DNA of 44,792 nucleotides from an uncultured Oceanospirillaceae bacterium (GTDB lineage Bacteria; Pseudomonadota; Gammaproteobacteria; Pseudomonadales; Balneatricaceae), in assembly GCA_913057435.1 (NCBI GenBank), contig CAJXNY010000042.1, forward strand, positions 1 through 44,792, read 5' to 3'. Positions 27,948 to 36,272 of the stretch are shown piece after piece. Under the pieces are notes generated by a model, which was not told the DNA's origin, made no database searches, and saw only the letters and a list, made by a program, of their open reading frames with translations. A program made the translations under genes and the position numbers. Positions within the stretch are counted from its first letter, which is position 1, and each line of letters opens with the position of its first letter.

Positions 27948-28373
27948 TCAGGGATCCAGATCAATAAAAAACGGCACGGGCGTCTGGCAGTCGTACAGTT
28001 TCTGCAACTGGCTGTACCAGCCATAACCACTCAGCGGCTGGCGATCGCTGCCTTCCATCACCTGCACCTGAAGTGGGCCTCTGTCCGGGTAGCGCTGGCG
28101 ATAACGGCGGCGGGCCTGATCCTCTCGGGCGGCGACGATCAACATATCGTCTTTACCTTCACAGCCGATGCTGAATATCGACACCTGCTGCAGGAACACC
28201 TCCAGATACTTCTGCATCCGCTGTCGCCGCACAGTCGTGCCGGGTGGGGTTTTAAAACCGATGATCGGCTCGTTCCGGCTGCTGCGATGGGCAGATAGAA
28301 AAATGGTGATCTGTTCGCCCGAGGGCAGGGTGATCAGGGCGTCTTCGCCAAAGTACATGGGCTTCATCTGCAT
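27948..28373 (-). CDS. Hypothetical protein, unrecognised
   Basis: 141 residues from ATG 28373, preceded by AAGGAGAGAG. The upstream extension to 28496 lacks support. The start is MQMKPMYFGEDALITLPSGEQITIFLSAHRSSRNEPIIGFKTPPGT, followed by a basic stretch (RRQRMQKYLEVFLQQV) and a Arg/Tyr-rich segment (EDQARRRYRQRYPDRG). No signal peptide. The pattern is that of a small soluble beta-rich protein, possibly nucleic-acid binding because of the basic patches, but this is only a compositional guess. No operon partner: the next gene on this strand is about 800 bases upstream. Confidence 0.55.
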   Translation of the reverse strand: MQMKPMYFGEDALITLPSGEQITIFLSAHRSSRNEPIIGFKTPPGTTVRRQRMQKYLEVFLQQVSIFSIGCEGKDDMLIVAAREDQARRRYRQRYPDRGPLQVQVMEGSDRQPLSGYGWYSQLQKLYDCQTPVPFFIDLDP

Positions 28374-28496
28374 GGTTCTCTCTCCTTGAATTCTTACTCC
28401 TGGTGTTTCGATACCAGCATAGGTCGCTTTACTGTGCAGGCCCTGCATACCGAAAACGGCAGGCCGTAAACCACGATCGGCCTGCAAAATATCCAT

Positions 28497-29196
28497 TGCT
28501 ATCCCGAGGGCGTAGCCCTCCTTTAACCGCCGACTAGCCTGGCGTTAAAACACCGCCACGGCGGCTGTACGGATAGCAAACCTGTCTGTGAAACTGCGCC
28601 ATCTGGCTTGAAAAACATCGGTATATGCCGAACAACACAAGCACCAGCCGGGGCAGCAGCAGAGCAGGGGAGAGCATGAGATTGAAGCACACCGGCACCG
28701 ATCACCGTTGGTATGGCCCGCTGCTGAGCTACAGCAGACAGGGGCAAACGGCACGCGCCTAAGTGCATGAAAGTAGAGGAAAATGTTTTGCGCAGGGGAA
28801 ACCCTGGGATAGAATCAAAGATACCCATTCAAGACTCCGTTAAGTCTGGTGTGGTTAGCTGCGTCGGGGTGTTCCAGCACCTCGGCGTAGCGCTTCTAAT
28901 TATTTAGCTGATAACTGCGATCAGTAAAACTCCATTGAATGTTAAATCGTACCGCTTTTAAAACGGTAATCTGAACCGGTGTGTCCGGTTTACAGATGTT
29001 GCTAGTGTGACAACAGAAAGGGTTATTGAACAAGCGGTTTTTTGGGTTGGTATTGTGGTTGGTGGTAGGTTTTTTGTTGTTTTAAACCCCACGTTAATGG
29101 TGTGGGGCTTGATCGGTTTTTATTAACGTCAACATAAAGGGCTGGAGCGTAACGAAGAAAACCCGAAGGCGACTATTGGTGTTTTGTTTTTTGTGG
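28497..29196. other. 700-bp stretch without a convincing gene; repeat-like GC-rich block then AT-rich tail
   Basis: 28506-28520 is a perfect GAGGGC-GTA-GCCCTC hairpin, followed by a TTTAAC..GTTAAA inverted repeat near 28521-28549. From about 28550 to 28830 three reading frames are partly open on the minus strand with no family resemblance, a look often produced by dispersed repeats. After 28900 the DNA becomes T-rich with no frame. Confidence 0.4.
29087..29107 (-). terminator. Hairpin downstream of the minus-strand island
   Basis: CCCCAC (29087-29092) pairs with GTGGGG (29102-29107). On the minus strand TTTAAAAC follows, making a weak intrinsic terminator for the genes at 29.2-31.8 kb. Confidence 0.5.
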
Positions 29197-29448
29197 CTAA
29201 AGCATGCATTGTTGGCGTACTAGGCTAGCACTACAAATATTTTGAACATAAACATCAATGTGACATTTCTGTGTGAGGTTTTTAAATGTCTCACCTCCCA
29301 TGCTATAGAAATTAGGATGACTGATTATATCTCCAGCTTCGGGTTCTGATGAGTCGAGCAGTTCAAAAATCACAAACTCACCTGAATCACTAATCTCAGC
29401 TGCATACATTCCACGCGCAGGGTTTCCTGTTTTTACTATTGCCTTCAT
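29197..29448 (-). CDS. Small hypothetical protein in the AT-rich island
   Basis: 83 residues from ATG 29448, with GAAGGAG upstream. The start is MKAIVKTGNPARGMYAAEISDSGEFVIFELLDSSEPEAGDIISHP, then FYSMGGETFKNLTQ and a Cys-containing tail. The pattern is a small beta-barrel-like soluble protein of unknown role. It is last in a minus-strand run with the zinc-ribbon and nuclease-like genes, 90 bases after the former, and shares their AT-rich composition, so it may be part of the same module. No family recognised. Confidence 0.55.
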   Translation of the reverse strand: MKAIVKTGNPARGMYAAEISDSGEFVIFELLDSSEPEAGDIISHPNFYSMGGETFKNLTQKCHIDVYVQNICSASLVRQQCML

Positions 29449-29538
29449 ACATACTCCTTCATGATTTACAGATGACACTTTGCACTACGGTGATCGTAGA
29501 AAATAAAAGTTGTAAACTGCTGGCTTTTTGTGTGTACT

Positions 29539-30438
29539 TTAATATAGTAGTCCTTCATATTTTTCAGGTAAAAGGGCAAACTCTCCCCACCCTAACCTTT
29601 CTAAGCAAAGTCCTGCACCATTATCTGTAACTATCCCATACATGATAATAACCCTTCCCACTGAGTTATCTGTGATCCCTTTTTCTGCTTGCTTTTCATC
29701 CGTTAGCTTCAAATAGAAGTCTGCGTAACTTTGACTCTCATATTCAATTCTAGTCATTCTTATATTCTTGGGTGTGTTACCTGCGTTAAAGGACTTTTCT
29801 ATTTTTCCATAATATAGTTTGGGTCGATCATCCGACTCTGAAACGCTTTTTATATCTGTAAGCAGATCTAACAGCTGGATGGCATGTTTTCCGCTTGGCA
29901 TGAAAAAATACCTGTTTATGTTTTCGTCAAATTTATTAACAAGGCCTCGTACCGTTTTGAATTTACTAGGTAATCTAAAAGATTGACCTCTGTGGCGTGA
30001 AATTGGAATATCTGCTATTGGTCCATTCTGTTCCTCCACTAAAGTTCCATCATATTCTTTAGATTCCTTTTCAGGAAGTAGCGGGTTGTTTTTTATAAAC
30101 CCTTCAATAACCACTAACTCGTTGTCTTGAATTGCTTTTAGCGCTTCTTCTTCAGTTAGATATTTTTTTCCCTGCGCCTTTTTAGTACGTAATCCGCAAT
30201 CAGTATCAGTACCTCTGCTATGAGCAAAGTATGCTGTCCGGCCATTTTCAGAGAAGTCTTTTTCTTTCGGTGATCGGAATAAGTCGGCGCAACATTCTGG
30301 GCAAAATATACTACCTCTCATTTCAGGAGAGTACTCGTTAAATAAGACCTTTTTTGCGCTTTCCTTTAGAAAGTTTTTGTCACCATTCTCAAAAGACCAA
30401 CCCTCTAAGAAAAGAGAAAATTTAATCCTGTTTTCCAT
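29539..30438 (-). CDS. Zinc-ribbon (CoiA-like N-terminus) protein of unknown function
   Basis: 299 residues. Near the N-terminus Cys46-x2-Cys49 (FCPECCADLFR), His73 (YFAHSRG) and Cys81 (DCGLRT) form a probable zinc site. The arrangement CPxC...hFaH...C is like the N-terminal nuclease-associated region of CoiA-type competence proteins and some restriction proteins. The rest (residues 100-299) is mixed alpha/beta with no motif I recognise; it includes RYFFMPSGKHAIQLLDLL and RVIIMYGIVTDNGAGLCLERLGW. It lies 90 bases after the nuclease-like gene on the same strand, separated by a strong hairpin. Candidate partner in a defence or DNA-processing pair. Confidence 0.55.
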   Translation of the reverse strand: MENRIKFSLFLEGWSFENGDKNFLKESAKKVLFNEYSPEMRGSIFCPECCADLFRSPKEKDFSENGRTAYFAHSRGTDTDCGLRTKKAQGKKYLTEEEALKAIQDNELVVIEGFIKNNPLLPEKESKEYDGTLVEEQNGPIADIPISRHRGQSFRLPSKFKTVRGLVNKFDENINRYFFMPSGKHAIQLLDLLTDIKSVSESDDRPKLYYGKIEKSFNAGNTPKNIRMTRIEYESQSYADFYLKLTDEKQAEKGITDNSVGRVIIMYGIVTDNGAGLCLERLGWGEFALLPEKYEGLLY

Positions 30439-30480
30439 TGATACTTCCTTTTATATTGAAAAATCCCACATAAAATCCAT

Positions 30481-30506
30481 CAAGCGCCGCCGTAGGCGGT
30501 CGCTTG
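30481..30506. other. Strong hairpin between the two island genes
   Basis: CAAGCG-CCGCC (30481-30491), loop GTA, then GGCGG-T-CGCTTG (30495-30506): 11 pairs with one bulged T. No U-run follows on either strand, so it may be an mRNA stabiliser between cistrons or a repeat/insertion relic. Confidence 0.6.
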
Positions 30507-30528
30507 GACGGCCTTGCTAAGCGTAACA

Positions 30529-31761
30529 TTACTTCGGTACATCAAAAGCTAATACCGAAAGTGTCAGCTCTCTATTTGGGTCATCCTTATGAGCCATCAC
30601 GTAACGAAAACTCGTTTCTGACTGTTGACCTAAAGAGTGCTTGAAATTCTTGTGAGCTTCTACTGCCGGAGTGATTGAATCAATGACGGCTGAAAAATTC
30701 TTATTTTTACTGAAAATTATGATTGCTGTTTTAGTGTCTCGCCAGGAACTATAGCCAAGTAGTTGGTCTATAGTTTCAGAGAGAACTTTTTGACCGCACC
30801 AAAATTTACACTCTCCAATGAAAACATTCTTCCCATCAACTCTAATAAGAATGTCTGTTTTACCAGAGTAGTTAAATGTCTCTCCTGTTGCAGCTCCCTC
30901 AAAGTGGCCATTGAGCTGAACGAGGAAGTGTGTCCGCAGAGATTCTTCGTCCATTTTCAAGAATGCAGAAGGGCTTCTTTCCATTACATGAGCCATATTC
31001 TGAATCACATTTAAAATATGTTCATAGTGACTCACTGAAAGCTCAGGCTCCGGTTTATATGGAGCTGTTGTCGCTCTTGGAGGCTGAGGGGCTACTTTTT
31101 TTCGTACACTTGGTGCTATATAAGTTCTTAGCTGATCGTCTCTGCTTTTTAGTTTAAAGCCTAAGTCAGCTACTAAGTTTTTATCTTTTAGTAATTTCTC
31201 TCGTCTTCTATTTATTGAGTCTCTAGCGATTTTGTTTAGACTGCTATTAAATCCATTGAAGTCTGAACGTAGATTCTCAAGGTATGAGTTTATTTCACCT
31301 ATTGTACGATCAATGCTAAGCCTTACTTTTTCAGGGTTTAGGTCTGTACCGATAATTTCAATTACTAAGTTATTTCCAGACACCTTCGCTATTGGTGGCG
31401 ATAATGTATACGAACTAGGCCGAATATTGAAAACCTGATTTTCACCGCTAAAAGGAATAGTTATTTCAATCTGAGTTCCTTCTATATAGAAGGGTTGGCT
31501 TCGATCCGATATGAATCTAATTGAATCTCTACTTACATCAATGTTGGTTGCTTGTTGATTTGCTGTTATTTGATCTTCAAATAGCTCAGGAACATCAACG
31601 CTGTATTTTTCTTCAAAGTATCTGCATATGTCATCCACTGAAGTATTTAGTAATTTATTAGTGTTGTAGTTGCTGATCTCATTGGTCATTTCTTTTTTTT
31701 GATTTTCACGTACTGAAAAACTATCAATATTTCCAAAAAGATAACTTATGTTTCTGGTCAT
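30529..31761 (-). CDS. PD-(D/E)XK nuclease-like protein, candidate restriction/defence effector
   Basis: 410 residues. Residues ~240-350 look like a PD-(D/E)XK nuclease: helix EESLRTHFLVQLNGHF (272-287), SGKTDILIRVDGKNVFIGECKFW with Asp303 and Glu317-x-Lys319, then SETIDQLLGYSSWRDTKTAIIIF (328-350). This is the Mrr/HSDR-like arrangement. The first ~230 residues carry no recognised domain; they include a beta-rich part (IEITIPFSGENQVFNIRPSS) and a basic helical stretch (DSINRRREKLLKDKN). Probably cleaves DNA or RNA, with the N-terminal part recognising a target or partner. AT-rich, with no methyltransferase nearby, so it is not a plain restriction-modification gene. Start could also be the internal Met at residue 25. 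Confidence 0.65.
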   Translation of the reverse strand: MTRNISYLFGNIDSFSVRENQKKEMTNEISNYNTNKLLNTSVDDICRYFEEKYSVDVPELFEDQITANQQATNIDVSRDSIRFISDRSQPFYIEGTQIEITIPFSGENQVFNIRPSSYTLSPPIAKVSGNNLVIEIIGTDLNPEKVRLSIDRTIGEINSYLENLRSDFNGFNSSLNKIARDSINRRREKLLKDKNLVADLGFKLKSRDDQLRTYIAPSVRKKVAPQPPRATTAPYKPEPELSVSHYEHILNVIQNMAHVMERSPSAFLKMDEESLRTHFLVQLNGHFEGAATGETFNYSGKTDILIRVDGKNVFIGECKFWCGQKVLSETIDQLLGYSSWRDTKTAIIIFSKNKNFSAVIDSITPAVEAHKNFKHSLGQQSETSFRYVMAHKDDPNRELTLSVLAFDVPK

Positions 31762-32178
31762 TTATTAAACTCCTTGATTGTGACGCTTAATACTGTTAGC
31801 AATTAATATGCACGTTGTTTACTAGCTTATTTACTCAGTATACCTTCCCTGCATTCTGTTATCTTATTTAAACCAAAAAGGTTTGTTAGTAGATAGTGTC
31901 GACAAATCGTGCCACTTTTTTCAGCGTATTTCAACAAAGCGTGCCTTAAAGTATGCAATTTAAAAATATACTGTATCTTTATACAAATAGTGATTGTTTG
32001 TTCCATATTTTGATTTTCCAGTCATTGAAGATTGTTACATCTGTGCTGGACTAGGTATTCATTGGCTCAAACAGCGAGGAGGTGCAGGGCTTGGTGGCAT
32101 TTCTCGGTGGCTTGGTAGAAGCGTTAGCATCTGAGGACTGTTGTTTGTGGGCCCTCGCGCTCGTGGGGGAGGCGGGGA
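31762..32178. other. 417-bp AT-rich intergenic region
   Basis: Holds the likely promoter of the minus-strand island and the 3' flank of the LysR gene. No frame with a credible start on either strand; the open plus-strand frames that begin near 32082 are antisense to the LysR gene. Confidence 0.5.
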
Positions 32179-33075
32179 TTACTCCTCAGGAAACACTTCC
32201 CTCAATAACCCCAATACCCAGCCATGCAGGCGGTCGTGGCTTGATCTTGAATGCCAGGCGGCGATCAGTTCAAAGCAGGGGGGCAGGGCGTCGGTGTCCA
32301 GTGGTTTTACTTTGGGGTGTGGCAGTATCCGCGACGGCAGAAACGCTACGCAGTCGGTGGAGGCGACGCAGTCGGGGGCGGCGGCGAAGCTGGGGACGGA
32401 CATTACGATGTTGCGTGTCAGCCCCTGTGCGGCGAACCAGTCGTCGGCGCTGCCGCGCAGGTTGGCGCGGGAGGGGGAAACGACCAGCTGGGGCAAAGCG
32501 GCGACTTCGGCGACGGACAGCGGCTTATTGTGCAGTTCGGAGTCGTTGCCTGCCACGCAGATATGGTGTTCGCAGAACAGTTGCATGGACTGGCAGCTGT
32601 CCGGGGTGAAGGCGGGGAAGGTGAGCGCTAGGTCCAGTTCGCCGGAGGCCAGCAGGCTGTGCAGGTTGTCGGCTTCAAAGTCCCGCACCACGATTCTCAG
32701 CCCCGGTGCCTGGGCGCGCAGCCGGGCTAATAGTGGCGGCAGTATCACCTGCACCGCATAGTCGGTGGCGGAGAGGGTAAACAGGCCGCTCAGGCTGGCG
32801 GGGTTAAAGGCTTCGGGTTCCAGCAGCCGTTCGACTTCTATCAGGATGTGGTTAATGCGCGCTTCCAGCTGTTCCGCCAATGGCGTGGGGGTTACGCCGT
32901 TGCTGGCGCGGATAAACAGCCGATCATCAAACACTTCACGCAGTTTACGCAGCTGTTCGCTGATTGCCTGCTGAGTCAGGCCCATCTGGCTGGCTACCCG
33001 TGACAGGTTGCGTTCACGCAGCAGTGCTTGCAGTACGCGCAGCTGTTTCAGGTCGAGTCGATTGATACCATTCAT
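32179..33075 (-). CDS. LysR-family regulator, divergent from the Old Yellow Enzyme gene
   Basis: 298 residues from the ATG at 33075 (MNGINRLDLKQLRVLQALLRERNLSRVASQMGLTQQAISEQLRKL), giving the normal distance to the helix-turn-helix; the frame runs 34 codons further upstream without support. The ligand-binding part includes LSATDYAVQVILPPLLARLRAQAPGLRIVVRDFEADNLHSLLASGELDLALTFP, like the NodD/LinR-type LysR regulators with the RIAxTDY-like signature. Divergent from the flavin oxidoreductase gene by 120 bases, hence its likely regulator. Its inducer could be an electrophilic alkene, nitro or quinone compound (inference). Confidence 0.9.
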   Translation of the reverse strand: MNGINRLDLKQLRVLQALLRERNLSRVASQMGLTQQAISEQLRKLREVFDDRLFIRASNGVTPTPLAEQLEARINHILIEVERLLEPEAFNPASLSGLFTLSATDYAVQVILPPLLARLRAQAPGLRIVVRDFEADNLHSLLASGELDLALTFPAFTPDSCQSMQLFCEHHICVAGNDSELHNKPLSVAEVAALPQLVVSPSRANLRGSADDWFAAQGLTRNIVMSVPSFAAAPDCVASTDCVAFLPSRILPHPKVKPLDTDALPPCFELIAAWHSRSSHDRLHGWVLGLLREVFPEE

Positions 33076-33195
33076 AATTGTAATAAGTACAAGAACATAT
33101 TGTTTTTTATTGTATCTGTGCGGGACTAGTGTTGTCACATCTTCAGTCAGGGCCGCAAGGTTTTCTGCATAACTCATAACGCACAGGTATAACCG

Positions 33196-34314
33196 ATGGA
33201 AACGCTTTTTACCCCGACCACGCTGGGCCCTTATACCCTGAAAAACCGTATTGTACTGCCGCCTCTGACCCGCTCACGCAGCAGTCAGCCGGGCAATATT
33301 CCTAATGATTTGATGGCTGAATATTACAGCCAGCGGGCCAGTGCCGGTTTTATGGTTACCGAAGGCACGCAGATTGAACCCCGTGGCCAGGGCTATGCCT
33401 GGACGCCAGGTATTTACTCTGCTGCGCAGATTGAAGGCTGGAAGAAGGTAACGGCGGCGGTACATGCTAAAGGCGGCATTATCTTCGCTCAGTTGTGGCA
33501 TGTGGGCCGTGTTTCCCATGACTCTTTGCAGCCTGAAGGCGGCGCACCGGTTGCACCGTCGGCTATACGTGCTGATGCGGTGAAGGTGTTTATCGAAACC
33601 GCGCCAGGTGAAGGCGCACTGGCAGACCCCGTTGAACCACGTGAACTGACCACTGCTGAAGTGCAGCAGTTAGTCGAAATGTATGCCCAGGCGGCGCGTA
33701 ATGCGCTGGAGGCGGGTTTTGATGGTGTTGAGCTGCATTGTGCCAACGGCTACCTGGTTAACCAGTTTATCTCTGAGCACAGCAACCAGCGCACGGATCA
33801 GTACGGCGGTAGCCTGGAAAACCGTTTGCGTTTTCTGACGGAGATCGTGGCTGCTGTGTCTGATGTGGTAGGCCCTGAGCGTATGGGCGTGCGTTTTGCG
33901 CCGCTGTTTGAAAGCACCGATGAAGACCGTGTCTACTTGGGATTAGTGGAATCCGATCCACACCAGACCTACATCGAAGCGATCCGTGTGTTGCAGCGTG
34001 CCGGTATTGCCTACCTGTCACTGGCAGAAGCCGACTGGAACAATGCGCCTGATCTGCCTGCTGATTTTTATGCAGCGGTGCGTGACACCTTCCGTGGCAC
34101 GTTGATGTATGCCGGTAAGTACAGTCCGCAGAAAGCGGTGGATGTGCTGGCAGCAGGCCATGGCGATATCTTCGGCTTTGGCCGTCCGTTTATTGCTAAC
34201 CCGGATCTGCCGCACCGTATCCGTCAGGGTCTGACACTGAATGACGTTGACCCGACCACCATGTACGGCGGCGCGGATGCCGGTTACACCGATTACCCTC
34301 TGGCTGACGCCTGA
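33196..34314 (+). CDS. nemA: Old Yellow Enzyme family alkene reductase / NemA-like FMN oxidoreductase
   Basis: 372 residues. OYE landmarks: FTPTTLGPYTLKNRIVLPPLTRSRS, LMAEYYSQRASAGFMVTEGTQI, IIFAQLWHVGRVSH, the substrate-binding His-x-x-Asn in ELHCANGYLVNQFISEHSNQRTDQYGGSLENRLRFL, GIAYLSLAEADWNNAP, and IFGFGRPFIANPDLPHRI for the FMN phosphate. It reduces activated C=C bonds and nitro compounds (N-ethylmaleimide reductase, xenobiotic reductases) with NAD(P)H, in the cytoplasm. Length is normal for the family (about 360-370). Divergent LysR gene upstream; the SoxR-like gene downstream is convergent. Confidence 0.92.
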   Translation: METLFTPTTLGPYTLKNRIVLPPLTRSRSSQPGNIPNDLMAEYYSQRASAGFMVTEGTQIEPRGQGYAWTPGIYSAAQIEGWKKVTAAVHAKGGIIFAQLWHVGRVSHDSLQPEGGAPVAPSAIRADAVKVFIETAPGEGALADPVEPRELTTAEVQQLVEMYAQAARNALEAGFDGVELHCANGYLVNQFISEHSNQRTDQYGGSLENRLRFLTEIVAAVSDVVGPERMGVRFAPLFESTDEDRVYLGLVESDPHQTYIEAIRVLQRAGIAYLSLAEADWNNAPDLPADFYAAVRDTFRGTLMYAGKYSPQKAVDVLAAGHGDIFGFGRPFIANPDLPHRIRQGLTLNDVDPTTMYGGADAGYTDYPLADA

Positions 34315-34410
34315 GCGGAAGGCCTCCGAAACGATACAGCCGACAGCGAACCAATGTTGGTCAATGCCCGTTAAGCCGTTCGTTGCAGGAGTGAGAGCAC
34401 GCAACCAAGG

Positions 34411-34872
34411 TCACTCTGAATCCGAATGGTCGCTCAGGAGGTATCTTGGACCTGGGCCATCGGCTGCGATGTGATCTTCTCGGTTGTGTAATGTACAACT
34501 CCTGAGGGATAGGCAACCACACCCAATACAGCGCGTTAACTTGTCTCTCATCCGTTGCATCTGTGCCATGCGTTCATCCAAATGCAGCTGCCATTTCTTC
34601 GATAGCTTTTCCCAGTCACGTTTTGTTGGTGTGCGCTGGTCGGGAAGTTCGTTCATGGCGTCTGAGATATCTTTTAGCGTCAAACCCAGATTTTGCGCCA
34701 CACGAATGATGGAAACACGCCGGAGAACCTCATGGTGATACATACGCTGGTTTCCAGCCGTTCGCGTGCTTTGTATTAAGCCTCGGCGTTCGTAGAACCT
34801 GAGTGCTGATGCTGCTACGCCACTGCGCTGAGCTACCTCACCAATTGTTAAGTATGCGACCCTTTTTGCCAT
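34411..34872 (-). CDS. soxR: SoxR-like redox-sensing MerR-family regulator
   Basis: 153 residues from ATG 34872. The MerR helix-turn-helix is LTIGEVAQRSGVAASALRFYERRGLIQSTRTAGNQRMYHHEVLRRV, followed by the dimer helix and the 2Fe-2S site CIGCGCLSLRSC, identical in spacing to SoxR (CxxCxCxxxxxC). Cluster oxidation by redox-cycling compounds switches promoters with over-long spacers on. Six extra codons upstream are unsupported. It is divergent from the enolase-superfamily gene, and a 19-bp-spacer promoter lies between, pointing to that gene, not to soxS. In most non-enteric bacteria SoxR acts directly on pumps and oxidoreductases, so an enzyme target is reasonable. Confidence 0.88.
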   Translation of the reverse strand: MAKRVAYLTIGEVAQRSGVAASALRFYERRGLIQSTRTAGNQRMYHHEVLRRVSIIRVAQNLGLTLKDISDAMNELPDQRTPTKRDWEKLSKKWQLHLDERMAQMQRMRDKLTRCIGCGCLSLRSCTLHNREDHIAADGPGPRYLLSDHSDSE

Positions 34873-34907
34873 AGATTCACCTCTTTGCATTCAGTCAAAA
34901 CATTACC

Positions 34908-34938
34908 TTGACTTAAAGTTAGGTTCAACTTTTAGACT
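34908..34938 (+). promoter_or_regulatory. MerR-type promoter with 19-bp spacer upstream of the enolase-superfamily gene
   Basis: TTGACT (34908-34913), a 19-bp spacer containing AAAGTT..AACTTT inverted half-sites (34915-34932), then TAGACT (34933-34938). Over-long spacers with a central dyad are the mark of MerR/SoxR-activated promoters. The half-sites differ from the usual SoxR CCTCAAGTT box. Confidence 0.65.
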
Positions 34939-34983
34939 CGTGTGAATGTTTGAAACACAGCCGCTAACAGGGGAATAAAGCAG

Positions 34984-36087
34984 GTGAAAATCACAAAAAT
35001 AAGCGTTTTCCGGAAAGACTTACCGTCTGTTGGGGGCGGGCTTGCCGTGGGTGATCTTACAGCGGAACGTGCGCGAACCTTTGATACGTTCAACAGTACG
35101 GTTGTGGTCGTTGATACAGACGCTGGTATCAGTGGATGTGGCGAGTCCTGTCCCTGGGGAGCCAGTAATCTTGGGGCGTTGCCCGCCATGCCTGGCCTTG
35201 CCGAGGCTTTGCTAGGTAAAGACCCGCGCGAACTTCACAAAATTGAACGGATTATGGATGCGGCTATTGAAGGCCACTCTTATGCGAAGAGTGCCGTCGA
35301 CATGGCCTGCTGGGACATCCTGGGGAAAAGTGCCGGGATGCCGGTTTACATGCTGCTGGGTGGCAAGTTGTGCGATGGTGCGCCGCTCTATCGTTGTGTC
35401 ATGGAACAAGAGCACGACAGGATACTGGCCGAGATAGAGCAGTACAGGGCAGCAGGTTACAAGTATTTTAAACTCAGAGTTGGCATCGAGCCTGAACGCG
35501 ATATCGAGCTTATCCGTTTTGCAGCGGGGATCGCTGAGGCGGGGGAAGTCGTTTATGCCGATGCGAATTGTCGGTGGACGCTTCACGATGCTTTGAAAGT
35601 GGTGAGGGCTGTTGACGACCTGGGTGTCATGATCGAACAACCCTGCCTCACCTACGAGGAGTGTTTGCATGTGCGTGCGCGGACAAATTTGTCGATGAAG
35701 CTCGACGAGCTTGTGACCGATCAAACCATGGCGGAGCGAATGACATCTGATCTGATAGCTGACGTCGCGTGCGTGAAGATGGCGCGTATCGGCGGTCTGA
35801 CCAAGGCACGCAGAATACGCGATTACTTCGTTGGTCACGGAATCAAAATCGTACCCGAATGCATGATGGGTGGCGAGATCGTATCTGCGGCTGTGTCACA
35901 TTTTGCTGCGTCTACACCAGCGGAGCTATTGTTCAATACGACTGATCTGCATGCCTACCATACGGAGCCGACCGGCACGATCGCACCGCCAACATCAGAT
36001 GGACGAATGTTTTGCCACGATACCCCTGGACTTGGTGTTGAGCCCGATTTGAATAGTCTTGGAGATCCAGTGGCTACCTTCGAGTGA
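34984..36087 (+). CDS. Enolase-superfamily dehydratase/racemase (mandelate racemase/MLE type)
   Basis: 367 residues from a GTG start with AGGGGAA upstream. The barrel shows Lys163-Leu-Arg165 (YKYFKLRVG) on the second strand, metal ligands Asp193 (YADANCRW), Glu218 (MIEQPC) and Asp241 or Glu242 (MKLDELV), and Lys265 in VKMARIGGLTKARRI as the opposite-face base. This subgroup includes cis-3-hydroxyproline dehydratases, proline-betaine epimerases and dipeptide or muconate enzymes. The substrate cannot be chosen from sequence. It would abstract an alpha-proton next to a carboxylate in the cytoplasm. The promoter upstream suggests control by the SoxR-like regulator. Confidence 0.82.
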   Translation: MKITKISVFRKDLPSVGGGLAVGDLTAERARTFDTFNSTVVVVDTDAGISGCGESCPWGASNLGALPAMPGLAEALLGKDPRELHKIERIMDAAIEGHSYAKSAVDMACWDILGKSAGMPVYMLLGGKLCDGAPLYRCVMEQEHDRILAEIEQYRAAGYKYFKLRVGIEPERDIELIRFAAGIAEAGEVVYADANCRWTLHDALKVVRAVDDLGVMIEQPCLTYEECLHVRARTNLSMKLDELVTDQTMAERMTSDLIADVACVKMARIGGLTKARRIRDYFVGHGIKIVPECMMGGEIVSAAVSHFAASTPAELLFNTTDLHAYHTEPTGTIAPPTSDGRMFCHDTPGLGVEPDLNSLGDPVATFE

Positions 36088-36272
36088 GGAAAACATCAGT
36101 CGTTGCCCTACAAATTCGGGCGGCGGCGTTCCTGAATGCGACCAGGTTGAAGGCTTCTGGTTCCAGTAGCAGAAAGCTCTTTGAAGAAATGTGTGTTGCC
36201 ATCATCATAGGCGGCTTTTTCATGATGGAATATGAGCGCTGTGCTCATTTACTAGCGGCAGGGGTAGTAGCG

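Noticed and set aside
28506-28549. TTTAAC..GTTAAA dyad as a possible attC site
   Set aside because: Both outer bases of the boxes violate the consensus and the element is far too short.
28523-28828. 101-residue open frame on the minus strand as a gene
   Set aside because: No family resemblance, no ribosome site, overlapping open frames in other registers; more like repeat sequence.
30481-30530. Hairpin plus GCGTAAC thought to be an integron attC site
   Set aside because: The flanking 7-mers do not fit RYYYAAC/GTTRRRY, and no integrase or cassette array is present.
32082-32761. Several Arg-rich open frames on the plus strand
   Set aside because: They are antisense to the LysR gene and have the composition of shadow frames.
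36084-36272. N-terminal extension of the homocysteine methyltransferase
   Set aside because: The extra 63 residues are unlike the family and the DNA contains a LysR-like antisense scrap; a downstream ATG gives a normal N-terminus.
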